Shown: positions 22,531 to 31,998, numbered from the stretch's first letter. The stretch: DNA of 64,000 nucleotides from Haloarcula sp. CBA1129 (GCF_008729015.1 NZ_RKSM01000001.1:1984001-2048000), one strand, 5' to 3'. Translations and numbers: made by a program. Notes: generated from the letters alone by a model not told the origin.

Positions 22531-23688
22531 ATGCGAACGGTCGAAATCGACGGCCTCCCGGTGGGTGATGGCCACCCGACACGCGTCATGAGCGTGCTGA
22601 ACATGAGTTCGAACTCCGGGTACAAGCCGAGCGTGTATCTGGACCCCGTGGAAGCCGCCGACGCTATCGAGGAGAACCTCGTCCCCGCCGGTGCGGACAT
22701 CATCGATGTCGGTCTCCAGTCGGCGAACCCCAAATACGAGTCCAAGCCGGTCGAGATGGAGAAAGACCGGCTCGAAGCGGTCGCGCCGCTCGTCGACGAA
22801 CTCGACGCCGACGTGCCGCTCTCGCTCGAAACCCGCTACGCCGAGGTCGCCGAGGAAGCTATTGGCCACGGCTTCGACCTCATCAACGACGTCTGTGGCT
22901 TCGCCGACCCGGAGATGAAAGGCGTCGTCGAGGACCACGACATGCCGGTCGTCAAGATGGCCAGCCCACCGGACCTCTCACGGCCCGGCGCGCTGAAGAC
23001 TATCGACGACCTCTTCGAGGCGCTCCAGCGGGACGGGTTCACGGACAAGACCATCATCGACCCGGCCTTCGGCGGCTGGTACGACGGCAAGGAGTTCGAG
23101 GACAACTGGGAGATGTTCCGCCGCCTCCGGGAGTTCCGCGCCTTCGACCGACCGATGCTCACCGCGACCAACCGCGAGGACTTCCTCGGCGATCTGGCCG
23201 ACCAGCCCGAGACGGAGAACCAGCTCGCGGTGTCGCTGGCCGCCGCAACGATGGAGGTCGAACGCGGGGCCCACATCATCCGCACACACGACACCCGCGA
23301 GACCCACGACGTGGTCAAGGTCGCCGACGCGCTCGGCGACGAACGGACGACCCGCGCTGAAACTGAACCCGGCCCGACCGTCGCAGAGTTGACCGACGTG
23401 ACGCTGCGCGAGGTGGCCCGCCATCAGTCCCTCGGCGAGACGGTCGCCGGCGGCACCGACGACGCCGCGACGCTCACGTTCCTGCTTGGCGACCTGACCG
23501 ACGATGCCCGTGCGAGCCTCCGAGCTGTCGCCGAGGTGACTGACGTGGTCGTCGTCGAGAAAGACAGCGGTAGTCTCTACGTCGGCGGTTCCGCGGCTGC
23601 GCTGAAAGTCGTCACCGACAGCCTCGCCGAGGATGGCCATCGGGACCTCGCCGGCGAACTGCGAGCGTCCCTGTCCCGTCGCGTGTAG
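22531..23688 (+). CDS. dihydropteroate synthase-like enzyme (385 aa)
   Basis: The ATG at 22531 (MRTVEIDGLPVGDGHPTRVM) is used. The N-terminal about 270 residues form a pterin-binding TIM barrel: VMSVLNMSSNSGY, AGADIIDVGLQSANP, LINDVCGFADPEM, IIDPAFGGWY and GAHIIRTHDT. These match DHPS motifs, although the usual SxRP loop is altered. An additional about 110-residue C-terminal part follows (TLREVARHQSLGETVAGG). In haloarchaea this family joins pterin and p-aminobenzoate units for folate or methanopterin-like cofactors. The pterin gene mptE is at 31999. Confidence 0.75.
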   Translation: MRTVEIDGLPVGDGHPTRVMSVLNMSSNSGYKPSVYLDPVEAADAIEENLVPAGADIIDVGLQSANPKYESKPVEMEKDRLEAVAPLVDELDADVPLSLETRYAEVAEEAIGHGFDLINDVCGFADPEMKGVVEDHDMPVVKMASPPDLSRPGALKTIDDLFEALQRDGFTDKTIIDPAFGGWYDGKEFEDNWEMFRRLREFRAFDRPMLTATNREDFLGDLADQPETENQLAVSLAAATMEVERGAHIIRTHDTRETHDVVKVADALGDERTTRAETEPGPTVAELTDVTLREVARHQSLGETVAGGTDDAATLTFLLGDLTDDARASLRAVAEVTDVVVVEKDSGSLYVGGSAAALKVVTDSLAEDGHRDLAGELRASLSRRV

Positions 23689-23816
23689 GGGTCGCGACTG
23701 GTCCGTACCGCAGCGGCGAATTTTCACACAACCCGGAGAACACTACTGTCCGCTGGTAGCTATTCGCGAGCAAATCACGCGGCGATTTCTACGCTGAGAC
23801 AGGAGACTACGAATCG

Positions 23817-24470
23817 CTAGCCGCGCATCAGATTCAGCACCTCATCGACGACGTCGGGTTCAACAGCGACGACATATCTACTGCCGGGTGTCAGTGTCGT
23901 GTCTGCACGGGCGATTCGCTCGCCGTTATCGTCGGACACGACGAGGGCCCCTTCGGGGAACCGTACGTCTGAGAGGGCTTTTCCGGCGGCTGGAGCGCCA
24001 TCAGCGACGCGGATGTGCATGATATCGAGAGTGCCAGTCACGTCGGCAAGCGTCTGGACATCGCTCCCCAAGATTTCGTTTGCTGCCACTCTCGAACCGG
24101 CCCGTTCCGGGAAGACTACCGCGTCGACAAACCGGGTGTATGCCTCGCCCCCTGTGCGGTCGATACGCGCTACTGTCCGGATCTCGGGCGTCAACTCCGC
24201 AGCAGCTAAACAGACTGCGAGATTCAGCCCGGTCTCACCGGTAAGCGCGGCAACGGCGTCCGCTCGCTCAATGCCTGCCTGTTCGATGATATCCGGATTC
24301 GTTGCGTCACCGTGGATAACCGTCGCGATCCACTGATCAGCGATATCCGAGACCATCCGCTCATCGCGTTCAATAATGGTCACATTGTGACCGCGGTCGG
24401 CGAGTATCTCAGCTGTTTGGAAGCCGACGCGTCCACCGCCAGCGATGATAATGTCGAGAGTGCTAGTCAT
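23817..24470 (-). CDS. TrkA-type RCK protein (217 aa)
   Basis: RCK_N Rossmann domain (IIIAGGGRVGFQTAEILADR, IERDE, VIHGDATNPDII) at about 1-120, then an RCK_C domain (about 135-217). Such proteins bind NAD(H) or other nucleotides and gate membrane partners. It is full length and lies 3 nt after the APC transporter gene on the same strand, so it most likely controls that transporter. It is a close paralogue of the 26140 protein; both end in VDEVLNLMRG. Confidence 0.85.
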   Translation of the reverse strand: MTSTLDIIIAGGGRVGFQTAEILADRGHNVTIIERDERMVSDIADQWIATVIHGDATNPDIIEQAGIERADAVAALTGETGLNLAVCLAAAELTPEIRTVARIDRTGGEAYTRFVDAVVFPERAGSRVAANEILGSDVQTLADVTGTLDIMHIRVADGAPAAGKALSDVRFPEGALVVSDDNGERIARADTTLTPGSRYVVAVEPDVVDEVLNLMRG

Positions 24471-24473
24471 AGG

Positions 24474-25928
24474 TTACTCTTCAACTCCTTGTGTTATTTC
24501 AGTGTCGTCAGTCGTCGGTTCGCTTTCCGACCGCTTTTTCGCCCGGTTGAGAGCGAAATACGCGATAGCTCCGAGCAGAATCCATGCCGCACTGAGTGTC
24601 AGCGCCAACGGGTCCGTTCGGAGCAGGAACTCTATCAGCACGCCCGTCAAAAGCAGATTGAGCGCGATACCGATTATCGGCGGTGCCGGGTAGAACGGCA
24701 TCTCGTACGGCCGATTCATGTTCGGCCGCTCTCGCCGGAGTCTGATGACGGCGACGTTGACGATGATGAACGATAGGAGAAAGAACAGGCTCGACATGTT
24801 GCCGGCACTCTGGGTCGGCAGTGCCACTGAGCCAAGCATCACGACGGCGCTAGCGAGGATTGCGACGAACGGCGTCCCGTAGCGGTGGTGGATCTGGCCG
24901 ATCGACGGGAGCAACTGCCCTTCACGTCCCATCGAGAACGCCACGCGCGATGACGCGATGACGACCGCGTTGAGGGCGGTGAGCGTCGAGAACACGGCTC
25001 CAAAGACGATGAGTGCCCCGCCGTTCTGGATGATCGGTAAGCCGGTCGGCATGAACGATGTCGCTGCCGTTGCGATACCTGCCTCGCCAGCGTCAGCAAG
25101 GCCCTTTGCCCCAAGCGTCCCGATAGCGACCGTCACAACTGCGAGATAGACGACGACAGTCACAGCGAGGCTGATAAATATCGCTTTCGGGATGTTTTCA
25201 CGCGGGTTCTGCACTTCCTCCGTGACAGTGGTGATGAGGTCGTACCCCTCGAAGGCGATGAAGGTAAGTCCCATCGCCGGCAGGACCGCGGCCGCCCCGC
25301 TGCCCTGCGGAAACAGCGGCTGGAACTCGGCCCCGGAGAACATCGGTGAGGTGAGCCCGAACGCGACGAACACAACCAGAATAGAGACTTTGATGATGGT
25401 GAAAATAGTCTCCACGCTGCCGCTCGCGGCCGTCGAAACGGCGTTGAGCGCGACGAGGCCGAGTACCGCCACGAACGCCAGCAGGAAGGCCAGCGGGAGC
25501 GCCACGTCGATGACTGGAACCACAACGGCACCCACCTGCTCCGGCGGCGGAACCACGCCGTAGACGTGCAGCAGTTCGAGAAAGTTCGGTGCAAAGCCCA
25601 GCGCGTACAGCGCTCCCGCAATCATGTAGGCGAACCAGAGCATCCAGCCCATGATGAACGAGGCAAAGTCGTCGAATATCTCTCGCACGAAGGCGTATCC
25701 ACCGCCGCTTTTCGGAATCGAGGCAGCGAGTTCTGCATACGAGAGTCCTGTGAACGCCGTAACCACGCCGTTCAGTGCGAAGACGAGTATCGCGGCTGGA
25801 CCAGCGATCTCGGCGGCCAGCCCTGTCAGCACGAAGATACCGGCCCCAATCATCGCCCCCATCCCGATCATCGTCGCGTCAAGCAACCCGAGTTCAGCCT
25901 CGGGTGACCGAGTCTGGCTCTTACTCAT
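24474..25928 (-). CDS. APC-family amino-acid/cation transporter (484 aa)
   Basis: Twelve hydrophobic spans are expected. The APC signature is near the N-terminus (LLDATMIGMGAMIGAGIFVL), and TFIAFEGYDLITTVTEEVQNP is the conserved region of the sixth span. It ends in a charged tail. Transport of amino acids with protons or sodium is typical, but K+ transporters of the KimA type also belong to APC. The directly linked RCK gene makes ion-dependent control likely. Divergent from the second RCK-APC module at 26140. Confidence 0.85.
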   Translation of the reverse strand: MSKSQTRSPEAELGLLDATMIGMGAMIGAGIFVLTGLAAEIAGPAAILVFALNGVVTAFTGLSYAELAASIPKSGGGYAFVREIFDDFASFIMGWMLWFAYMIAGALYALGFAPNFLELLHVYGVVPPPEQVGAVVVPVIDVALPLAFLLAFVAVLGLVALNAVSTAASGSVETIFTIIKVSILVVFVAFGLTSPMFSGAEFQPLFPQGSGAAAVLPAMGLTFIAFEGYDLITTVTEEVQNPRENIPKAIFISLAVTVVVYLAVVTVAIGTLGAKGLADAGEAGIATAATSFMPTGLPIIQNGGALIVFGAVFSTLTALNAVVIASSRVAFSMGREGQLLPSIGQIHHRYGTPFVAILASAVVMLGSVALPTQSAGNMSSLFFLLSFIIVNVAVIRLRRERPNMNRPYEMPFYPAPPIIGIALNLLLTGVLIEFLLRTDPLALTLSAAWILLGAIAYFALNRAKKRSESEPTTDDTEITQGVEE

Positions 25929-26139
25929 TGCACCCTGTTTCGATTCGGCATGCTATCCATCGTACGCTGTCTGTACTCTGTTCGATCATTTGAGTTCCGG
26001 GGTAAATTCCTCTATTGTAGGAACTGTGACCGTATTTCATAAAGGGTTCCGCTCACGAGCCTTCAGTAAAATCGGGCGTGTTATCAGTCCATTAGAACTG
26101 TCGGGGCATTGAAGATGACGTGTTTTCAACAGTAGGGTA

Positions 26140-26793
26140 ATGGCCCGGACAAAGCGCTTCGTCATCGCCGGCGGTGGCCGTGTCGGGAAACAGACCGCCG
26201 AGAACCTCGGTGATCAGGGTCACGACGTACTACTGATCGAGTCCGACGAGGAGCGCGTTGCGGCGCTATCCGACGCGTATCTCGGTCCCGTTATCCACGG
26301 CGACGCTAGCCGCCCGTCGATTCTCGAACAGGCCGACTTGGCCGAGGCTGACGCTATCGCCGCACTCACTGACGAACCGGGCACAAACCTCGCCATCTGC
26401 ATGGAGGCCCAGCAGTATGCTCCGTCGATTCGGACCATCGCGAGAGCAAAGACGGAGACGGAACAGGAGTACGACGAGGTGGTGGATGCGACGCTGCTAC
26501 CGGAGTATCTCGGTGGCGACTACGCGGCAGATATCCTGACCGGCGAGGATATCCGGACGCTCGTGTACCCAACTGCTGCCCTCGATATCATCGAGGTGAG
26601 TGTCGCCCCGTCAGCCCCCGTCGCGGGGCGCCGGCTCGATGAAATCGCGCTTCCGTCCGGAAGCCTGCTCATCTCGACGGCGGACCGAACGGAACTCGCA
26701 GGAGCTGACATGGTCCTGAAACCTGACGAGCGCTATATCCTCGCCGTCGAAACCGATGTCGTCGATGAAGTACTGAATCTCATGCGCGGATAG
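26140..26793 (+). CDS. TrkA-type RCK protein (217 aa), paralogue of 23817
   Basis: RCK_N Rossmann domain with FVIAGGGRVGKQTAENLGDQ, LIESDEER and VIHGDASRPSILEQA; RCK_C domain from about 135 with SVAPSAPVAGRRLDEIALPS. It is the same length as the paralogue and highly similar, especially at both ends. It is the first gene of a plus-strand unit with a UspA protein and an APC-UspA fusion. It probably senses a nucleotide or ion and regulates that transporter. Confidence 0.85.
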   Translation: MARTKRFVIAGGGRVGKQTAENLGDQGHDVLLIESDEERVAALSDAYLGPVIHGDASRPSILEQADLAEADAIAALTDEPGTNLAICMEAQQYAPSIRTIARAKTETEQEYDEVVDATLLPEYLGGDYAADILTGEDIRTLVYPTAALDIIEVSVAPSAPVAGRRLDEIALPSGSLLISTADRTELAGADMVLKPDERYILAVETDVVDEVLNLMRG

Positions 26794-26894
26794 CAGTCCG
26801 AATTGTCAAATTTCTCTACATCATATCTTGCTATTTATTCATCTGTGAAAAAGTGGATACACACGCTTAACAGCGAGTGGATACATCCATCATT

Positions 26895-27326
26895 ATGAGC
26901 AGTGAGTCCGCGGATGGAGATCTCCTCGCCCACGTAGTTCTTCCTGTTGCCACTGCAGACGATGCGTTGGCAACAGCAAAGGCGCTTGAACCGTACGAGC
27001 CGAGTAGCGTGACTACCCTGCACGTTGTCGAGAAGGGCGGTGGCGTCCCGGACAAGACGCCGGTCGAACAATCCGAAGACTTAGCTGAGGAGTCGTACGC
27101 CGCCGTCCGGTCCGTGTTCCCTGATGCAGATGACCACACGGCCTACGGTCGAGATGTCGCGGCGGAGATATTCGAGGCGGCTGACGAGGTGGACGCCAGC
27201 GCCATTGCCTATCGATCCCGTGGCGGAAACCGCCTTATGCAGTTTCTCTCCGGTGATATCTCGATGACGCTGGTAACGGAGGCTGACCGTCCCGTCATCG
27301 CCCTCCCCAGCGAGGCTGAGACATGA
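26895..27326 (+). CDS. universal stress protein UspA family (143 aa)
   Basis: The ATG at 26895 (MSSESADGDLLAHVVLPVAT) is preferred over an upstream GTG. It has the UspA alpha/beta fold: VVLPVATADDALATAKALEP, then a variable middle and the nucleotide loop region (AIAYRSRGGNRLMQFLSGDI), ending RPVIALPSEAET. The last codons overlap the next ATG (ATGA), so it is made together with the APC-UspA fusion. Likely a soluble nucleotide-binding partner of that transporter. Confidence 0.8.
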   Translation: MSSESADGDLLAHVVLPVATADDALATAKALEPYEPSSVTTLHVVEKGGGVPDKTPVEQSEDLAEESYAAVRSVFPDADDHTAYGRDVAAEIFEAADEVDASAIAYRSRGGNRLMQFLSGDISMTLVTEADRPVIALPSEAET

Positions 27327-29560
27327 GCGAGGAAGACCTCGCCAAGGACCTCGGGCCACTGGCGGCCCTGACCATCGGTGTCGGTACGATGATCGGTGCC
27401 GGCATTTTCGTCTTGCCGGGTGAGGCTATCCTCAAGTCCGGATCGCTCGCGTCGGTAGCGTTCGTGTTGGGCGGCATCATCGCCATGTTCACAGCACTGT
27501 CGGCCAGCGAACTCGGCACTGCGATGCCACGCTCAGGCGGGGCCTACTACTACGTCAATCACGCACTTGGGCCGATGTTCGGGTCGATTGCCGGGTGGGC
27601 CAACTGGCTCGGGCTGGCCTTCGCCAGCGCCTTCTACATGGTCGGATTCGGCCGGTACATTGCCCGGATCTTCGGACTCTCCGGCAGCGTCGGCGTCGGG
27701 CCGGTATCGATTGCGGTCGTGAAGCTGATCGCACTCGTCGGCGGCGCCTTCTTCGTTCTCATCAACTACGTCGGCGCGAAGGAGACCGGACGGTTACAGA
27801 ATGTCATCGTCGTCTTGCTGATCGGTATCCTCACTGTGTTCACACTCCTCGGAACACTCCGGGCCGAGCCGTCGAACCTCCCGGCTGCGACGGACGTGGT
27901 CACCACCTTAGAGACGACGGGCCTCATCTTCGTCTCCTATCTCGGCTTCGTCCAGATTACGAGCGTCGCCGAGGAGATCAAAAACCCCGGCAAGAACCTC
28001 CCGCGGGCGGTCATCGGCAGCGTCGTCATCGTGACTGTCATCTATGCACTTGTCTTAGTGATCATGAGCGCGGCCGTCCCACAGGGCTTTATCGCGGACA
28101 TCATCAGCTCTGACGCCGAGAACCCTATCGCTGTCGTCGAGGTCGGGAACTACATTCAGGGGGCCGCGATGGGCGGGGCGCTCCTGTTTGGCGGCTTGCT
28201 CGCGACCGCCTCCAGTGCGAACGCCTCGATCCTCGCGTCCTCGCGTATCAACTTCGCCATGGGACGTGACCGGATCGTTACGCCGGCCCTCAACGAGATC
28301 CACCCCCGGTTTGGGACGCCGTACAGGGCGATTGGCATCACCGGCGGCCTGATTCTCCTGTTTATTGTCATCGGGGATCTAACGCTGCTTTCGGGGGCTG
28401 CCTCGGGGCTGCACCTCATCATCTACGGGCTACTCAACGTCGCACTCATCGTCATGCGGTACGTGAACCCTGAGGAGTACGCGCCCGACTTCGTCGTCCC
28501 ACTGTATCCCTTGCTCCCGATTCTCGGCGTCGTGCTCTCTTTCGCGTTGCTGGTGTTCGTCGCCGGAGACGCACTGTTGCTTTCGTTCGGTATCGCCACC
28601 GCAGCGATACTGTGGTACGTGTTCTACGCTAGATCGCGCACAGAAAAACAGGGTATTCTCTCGAAACACATCATTTCACGGTCCGACGAGATGCCCGACG
28701 CGGCCGTCAGCGCGGCTGCCGGCGTCCAGCCGGATGGCGGTCAGTATCGCGTGATGGTGCCACTGGCCAATCCCGCACACGAACAGGAACTCATCACACT
28801 CGCCAGCGCCATCGCCAAGCAGCGCGGCGGGAGTGTAATTGCCACCCACATCGTCACGGTACCCGACCAGACGGCGCTCGCGGCTGCCGCCGACCGGTCC
28901 GACGACATAGACAAGAGCTCACAGCAACTGCTTGACAACGCTCGAGAGGACGCTGAAACGTTCGGCGTCGACGTTGAGACACACACGATCCTGTCGCACA
29001 AATCATACGAGGCAATCTTCGATGCCGCCCGCACACACACCGCCGACCTCGTCGTGATGGGGTGGGGCCCGGACGCACACGGCTCACCGGGGCGTGCAGA
29101 ATCGGCCATCGACGAACTCACCGAGGCAGTCCCCTGTGACTTCCTCGTTCTCCGTGATCGCGGATTCGACCCCTCGCACATCCTGCTCCCAACGGCTGGC
29201 GGGCCGGACTCTGAGCTGTCGGCTGCCACTGCAAAGTTGCTGCAGTCCGAATACGACTCCAAAGTGACGCTGCTCAACGTTAATGACGACCGTGAGGCAG
29301 GCAAGCAGTTCCTCGAAGAGTGGGCGGTCGAACAGGAGTTAGAGGATGCCGAACTGCTCGTCAAATCCGGTGATGTCGAGACAGCGATTGTGAATGCCGC
29401 TGATGACGCCACCCTCTTGCTCCTTGGCGCGACTGAAGAGGGGTTACTTCGCCGGCTCGTCTCCAAGTCGCTCGTACTGGATGTTGTCGACGACGTGGAG
29501 TGTTCGGTCCTGCTGGCAGAGAAACACCGCGACCGCGGCCTGCTTGAGCGACTGTTCTGA
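27323..29560 (+). CDS. APC transporter fused to two UspA domains (745 aa)
   Basis: Residues about 1-440 are a 12-span APC transporter (LTIGVGTMIGAGIFVLPGEA, YVNHALGPMFGSIAGW, LIFVSYLGFVQITSVAEEIK). Two UspA domains follow, about 470-615 (YRVMVPLANPAHEQELITLA to DFLVLRDRG) and about 616-745 (HILLPTAGGPDSELSAATAK to CSVLLAEKH). UspA domains bind ATP or AMP-type nucleotides. The known K+ importer KimA shows that APC proteins can be gated by nucleotides. Substrate cannot be told. The frame is intact. Confidence 0.85.
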   Translation: MSEEDLAKDLGPLAALTIGVGTMIGAGIFVLPGEAILKSGSLASVAFVLGGIIAMFTALSASELGTAMPRSGGAYYYVNHALGPMFGSIAGWANWLGLAFASAFYMVGFGRYIARIFGLSGSVGVGPVSIAVVKLIALVGGAFFVLINYVGAKETGRLQNVIVVLLIGILTVFTLLGTLRAEPSNLPAATDVVTTLETTGLIFVSYLGFVQITSVAEEIKNPGKNLPRAVIGSVVIVTVIYALVLVIMSAAVPQGFIADIISSDAENPIAVVEVGNYIQGAAMGGALLFGGLLATASSANASILASSRINFAMGRDRIVTPALNEIHPRFGTPYRAIGITGGLILLFIVIGDLTLLSGAASGLHLIIYGLLNVALIVMRYVNPEEYAPDFVVPLYPLLPILGVVLSFALLVFVAGDALLLSFGIATAAILWYVFYARSRTEKQGILSKHIISRSDEMPDAAVSAAAGVQPDGGQYRVMVPLANPAHEQELITLASAIAKQRGGSVIATHIVTVPDQTALAAAADRSDDIDKSSQQLLDNAREDAETFGVDVETHTILSHKSYEAIFDAARTHTADLVVMGWGPDAHGSPGRAESAIDELTEAVPCDFLVLRDRGFDPSHILLPTAGGPDSELSAATAKLLQSEYDSKVTLLNVNDDREAGKQFLEEWAVEQELEDAELLVKSGDVETAIVNAADDATLLLLGATEEGLLRRLVSKSLVLDVVDDVECSVLLAEKHRDRGLLERLF

Positions 29561-29617
29561 GACCGGATTTCACATCTTCGCCACGACGCTTGCCACGTCG
29601 TTTCTCTTGACGAACGT

Positions 29618-30298
29618 TCAGAGTAGGTCGTCGTGGAGGTCGTGGAACGACCCGATAGTCAGGTCGGGCTCGCCGGCGAAGGCGTCCCACGGCCCGTCGT
29701 CGCGGTTGACCCAGACGCCCTGCATCCCGGCGTGCATCGCGCCGTACACGTCGAAATATCCTGCCGAGACATGGGCGATCTCCTCGATATCAGTCGCCGT
29801 TCGCTCTGCCGCATGCTGATACAGTTCGGCCGCTGGCTTGAACGTCTGGATCTCGTCGGCGCTGACAGTGTCTTCGAGGAGACCGCCGATGCCGGCGAAG
29901 TCGACCATCGATTCGAGCATCTCGGGGTTGCCGTTCGAGACGACATAGAGGTCGTAGCCGGCGTCATAGAGCTTGTTCATCCCGTCGCGAACGTCGTCGA
30001 ACACGTCGAGTTCGTGGTAGACTGCGAGAATCTCGTCGCGCTCTTCCGTCGTGATATCGATACGATGGGCGTCTAGCGCGTACTGGAGCGCGTCGCGGTT
30101 CATCTCGTAGAACGGCTTGTAGGCGTCGATCTGGTTGGCGAGGAAGGTGTACGCCAGCGAGCGGGAGCGCCAGAGTCGGGATACCGGCCGGGGGTCGTCT
30201 ACTCGGTCGGCGAGCGCTTTCTGGGCCGCCTCGACATCAACGATTGTGCTGTACGAGTCAAAAGTAATCGTCGTCACGCGGTCCGGGTCGAACGGCAT
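29618..30298 (-). CDS. HAD-superfamily hydrolase, haloacid dehalogenase type II-like (226 aa)
   Basis: The ATG at 30298 (MPFDPDRVTTITFDSYSTIV) is chosen because the reading frame upstream has no haloarchaeal-like composition. The nucleophile Asp is in TFDSYST, motif II in YVVSNGNPEML, the motif III Lys in IQTFKPAAELY, and the acidic site around HVSAGYFDVYGAMHAG. This arrangement matches L-2-haloacid dehalogenase-like enzymes, many of which act on phosphate esters instead. It is monocistronic. Confidence 0.85.
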   Translation of the reverse strand: MPFDPDRVTTITFDSYSTIVDVEAAQKALADRVDDPRPVSRLWRSRSLAYTFLANQIDAYKPFYEMNRDALQYALDAHRIDITTEERDEILAVYHELDVFDDVRDGMNKLYDAGYDLYVVSNGNPEMLESMVDFAGIGGLLEDTVSADEIQTFKPAAELYQHAAERTATDIEEIAHVSAGYFDVYGAMHAGMQGVWVNRDDGPWDAFAGEPDLTIGSFHDLHDDLL

Positions 30299-30401
30299 AA
30301 GCACCCGTAGAACCGGCGGCCTCATATAGCCGGTCGCTGGTCGAGCTCGCAACCGTCCGGGACGGGCCCACTCACAGCGTCGCGTGTGACGTGACTGGTG
30401 C

Positions 30402-30734
30402 TCAGTGCGTGGACATCTCTGACAGAACGTTGACACAGTACACGCCGATGATGATGAGCAGGATACCGATAGTACCGGGAATATCGATAGGCTCGTCGAA
30501 CACGACAATCCCGATTGCGGCCACGCCGACGATTCCCAGTGCGGCCCAAGTACCGTAGACGACGCCGATAGGCAGGTCTTCGAGCGTTAGCGACACCAGA
30601 TAGAATGCCAGACCGTAGCCGACGACGACACCGAGGCTGGGGAGGGGGCGTGAGAACCCCTCAGAGAGTTTGAGCGACGTTGTACCGACCAGTTCGGAGA
30701 CGATAGCGGCTCCGAGGAGGGCGTACGGATTCAC
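30402..30734 (-). CDS. SMR (EmrE-like) small multidrug transporter (110 aa)
   Basis: I start at GTG 30734 (reads VNPYALLGAAIVSELVGTTS). A TATA-like sequence overlaps the upstream ATG at 30773, so transcripts probably begin downstream of that ATG, and 110 aa is the usual SMR length. Four spans are visible. The conserved Glu of the first span is in IVSELVGTTSLKLSEGFSR, and YGTWAALGIVGVAAIG is typical. It exports cationic drugs or guanidinium-like compounds with proton exchange. Confidence 0.8.
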   Translation of the reverse strand: MNPYALLGAAIVSELVGTTSLKLSEGFSRPLPSLGVVVGYGLAFYLVSLTLEDLPIGVVYGTWAALGIVGVAAIGIVVFDEPIDIPGTIGILLIIIGVYCVNVLSEMSTH

Positions 30735-30910
30735 GGGTACATTCGCGGAGAATTGTGGACAGATAATATACATTTCGGATATCGTAAGACTCCAGCATAG
30801 CCCTACCCGGGACACTGTCAGCTGTTACCAGCCTGTGAATAAACCGCGGACAACGGGCGACACTGCCCCTCTCATGTGGCTTTATCTCCCGTGCGGCCGC
30901 ACTGCGACCC

Positions 30911-30988
30911 ATGTCACAGACACAACTGTTCCAGTCTCTAACAGGCATCTGCCCGGTGGCTGCTCGACGCGTGGAGGACGACAGATGA
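30911..30988 (+). CDS. leaderless 25-codon leader ORF coupled to the oxidoreductase gene
   Basis: ATG at 30911 follows a TATA-like CTTTATCTCC (30880-30889) by about 28 nt, so the transcript should begin almost at this ATG. The peptide starts MSQTQLFQSLTGICPVAARR and is followed by VEDDR and TGA (30986-30988), overlapping the ATG of the oxidoreductase (30985). The frame differs from that gene. Its position makes it likely to be the first translated ORF of the mRNA, acting by translational coupling or as a regulatory leader peptide. Confidence 0.5.
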   Translation: MSQTQLFQSLTGICPVAARRVEDDR

Positions 30989-31983
30989 CAGCGCGAGACG
31001 TGTATCTCCCGGTTGCGGCACAGCCGTCGGTTGACACGCTGGTCGGGATGAGCCAGCTGGCCGAGGACAGTGGCTACGACCGGGTCTGGCTCCCGGAGAC
31101 GTGGGGTCGGGACGCGGTGACGACACTGACCAGCATCGCTGAGCACACGTCTACGGTCGGCCTTGGCTCCTCGATTCTGAACGTGTATTCACGGTCACCA
31201 GCCCTGCTCGGCCAGACCGCAGCGACGCTGCAAGAGGTCTCGGACGGCCGCTTCCGCGCTGGCGTCGGGCCGTCTGGACCTATCGTCATCGAGGGGTGGC
31301 ACGGCCGTGAGTTCGAGAGCCCGCTCAAGTACACGCGGGAGACTGTCGACATCATGAAACTGGTACTCTCCGGGGAGACAGTCGAGTACGACGGGGACAT
31401 CTTTTCGCTGTCCGGGTTCCGACTGCGCTGTGAGCCGCCCGAACCCGCGCCGCCCGTGGACGCCGGCGGCCTCGGCCCGAAATCAGTCGAACTCGCCGGG
31501 CGCTTCGCCGACGGCTGGCACGCGCTAATGCTGACCGCCGATGGCTTGCGGGACCGGCTGGAAGACTTCGAGCACGGGGCGAATCTCGGCGACCGCGACC
31601 GGGCTGACCAGCGGGTGACGCTGTCGCTGACGTGCTGTGCGATGGACGACCGGACGCAGGCCCGCGAACTGGCCCGCCAGCATGTCGCGTTCTACATCGG
31701 CGGGATGGGGACGTTCTACCGCGACGCGCTGGCCCGACAGGGGTACGAGGACACCGCCTACGAAATCGCCGAGCAGTGGGGGTCGGGCGACAAAGCGGCT
31801 GCCGTCGACGCGATCAGCGACGAGCTACTTGACAGCATTGCCGTTGCCGGCACGCCGGAAGAATGTCGCGACCGCATCGCAAAGTTCGAAGACATCGATG
31901 GCGTGGACGCAATCAACATCTCGTTCCCCCGAGCTGCTGAACGGGACACTATCGACACGACCATCGACGTGTTAGCGCCCTGA
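30985..31983 (+). CDS. F420-dependent LLM-class oxidoreductase (332 aa)
   Basis: The ATG at 30985 (MTARDVYLPVAAQPSVDTLV) has GGAGG nine nt upstream. The bacterial-luciferase/mer fold is clear: AEDSGYDRVWLPETWGRDAV, TVGLGSSILNVYSRSPALLG, RFRAGVGPSGP and AGRFADGWHALM. About 330 aa is normal for F420-dependent 5,10-methylene-H4MPT-reductase-like or alcohol dehydrogenase-like enzymes. The exact substrate is unknown. Haloarchaea make F420, so this cofactor is the natural choice. Confidence 0.85.
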   Translation: MTARDVYLPVAAQPSVDTLVGMSQLAEDSGYDRVWLPETWGRDAVTTLTSIAEHTSTVGLGSSILNVYSRSPALLGQTAATLQEVSDGRFRAGVGPSGPIVIEGWHGREFESPLKYTRETVDIMKLVLSGETVEYDGDIFSLSGFRLRCEPPEPAPPVDAGGLGPKSVELAGRFADGWHALMLTADGLRDRLEDFEHGANLGDRDRADQRVTLSLTCCAMDDRTQARELARQHVAFYIGGMGTFYRDALARQGYEDTAYEIAEQWGSGDKAAAVDAISDELLDSIAVAGTPEECRDRIAKFEDIDGVDAINISFPRAAERDTIDTTIDVLAP

Positions 31984-31998
31984 ATCGAGGAGTCGTTT

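Noticed and set aside
30735-30773. Longer SMR start at ATG 30773
   Set aside because: The TATA-like sequence overlaps this ATG, and the extra N-terminus (MYIICPQFSAN) is not typical of the family. GTG 30734 gives the normal length. It remains possible.
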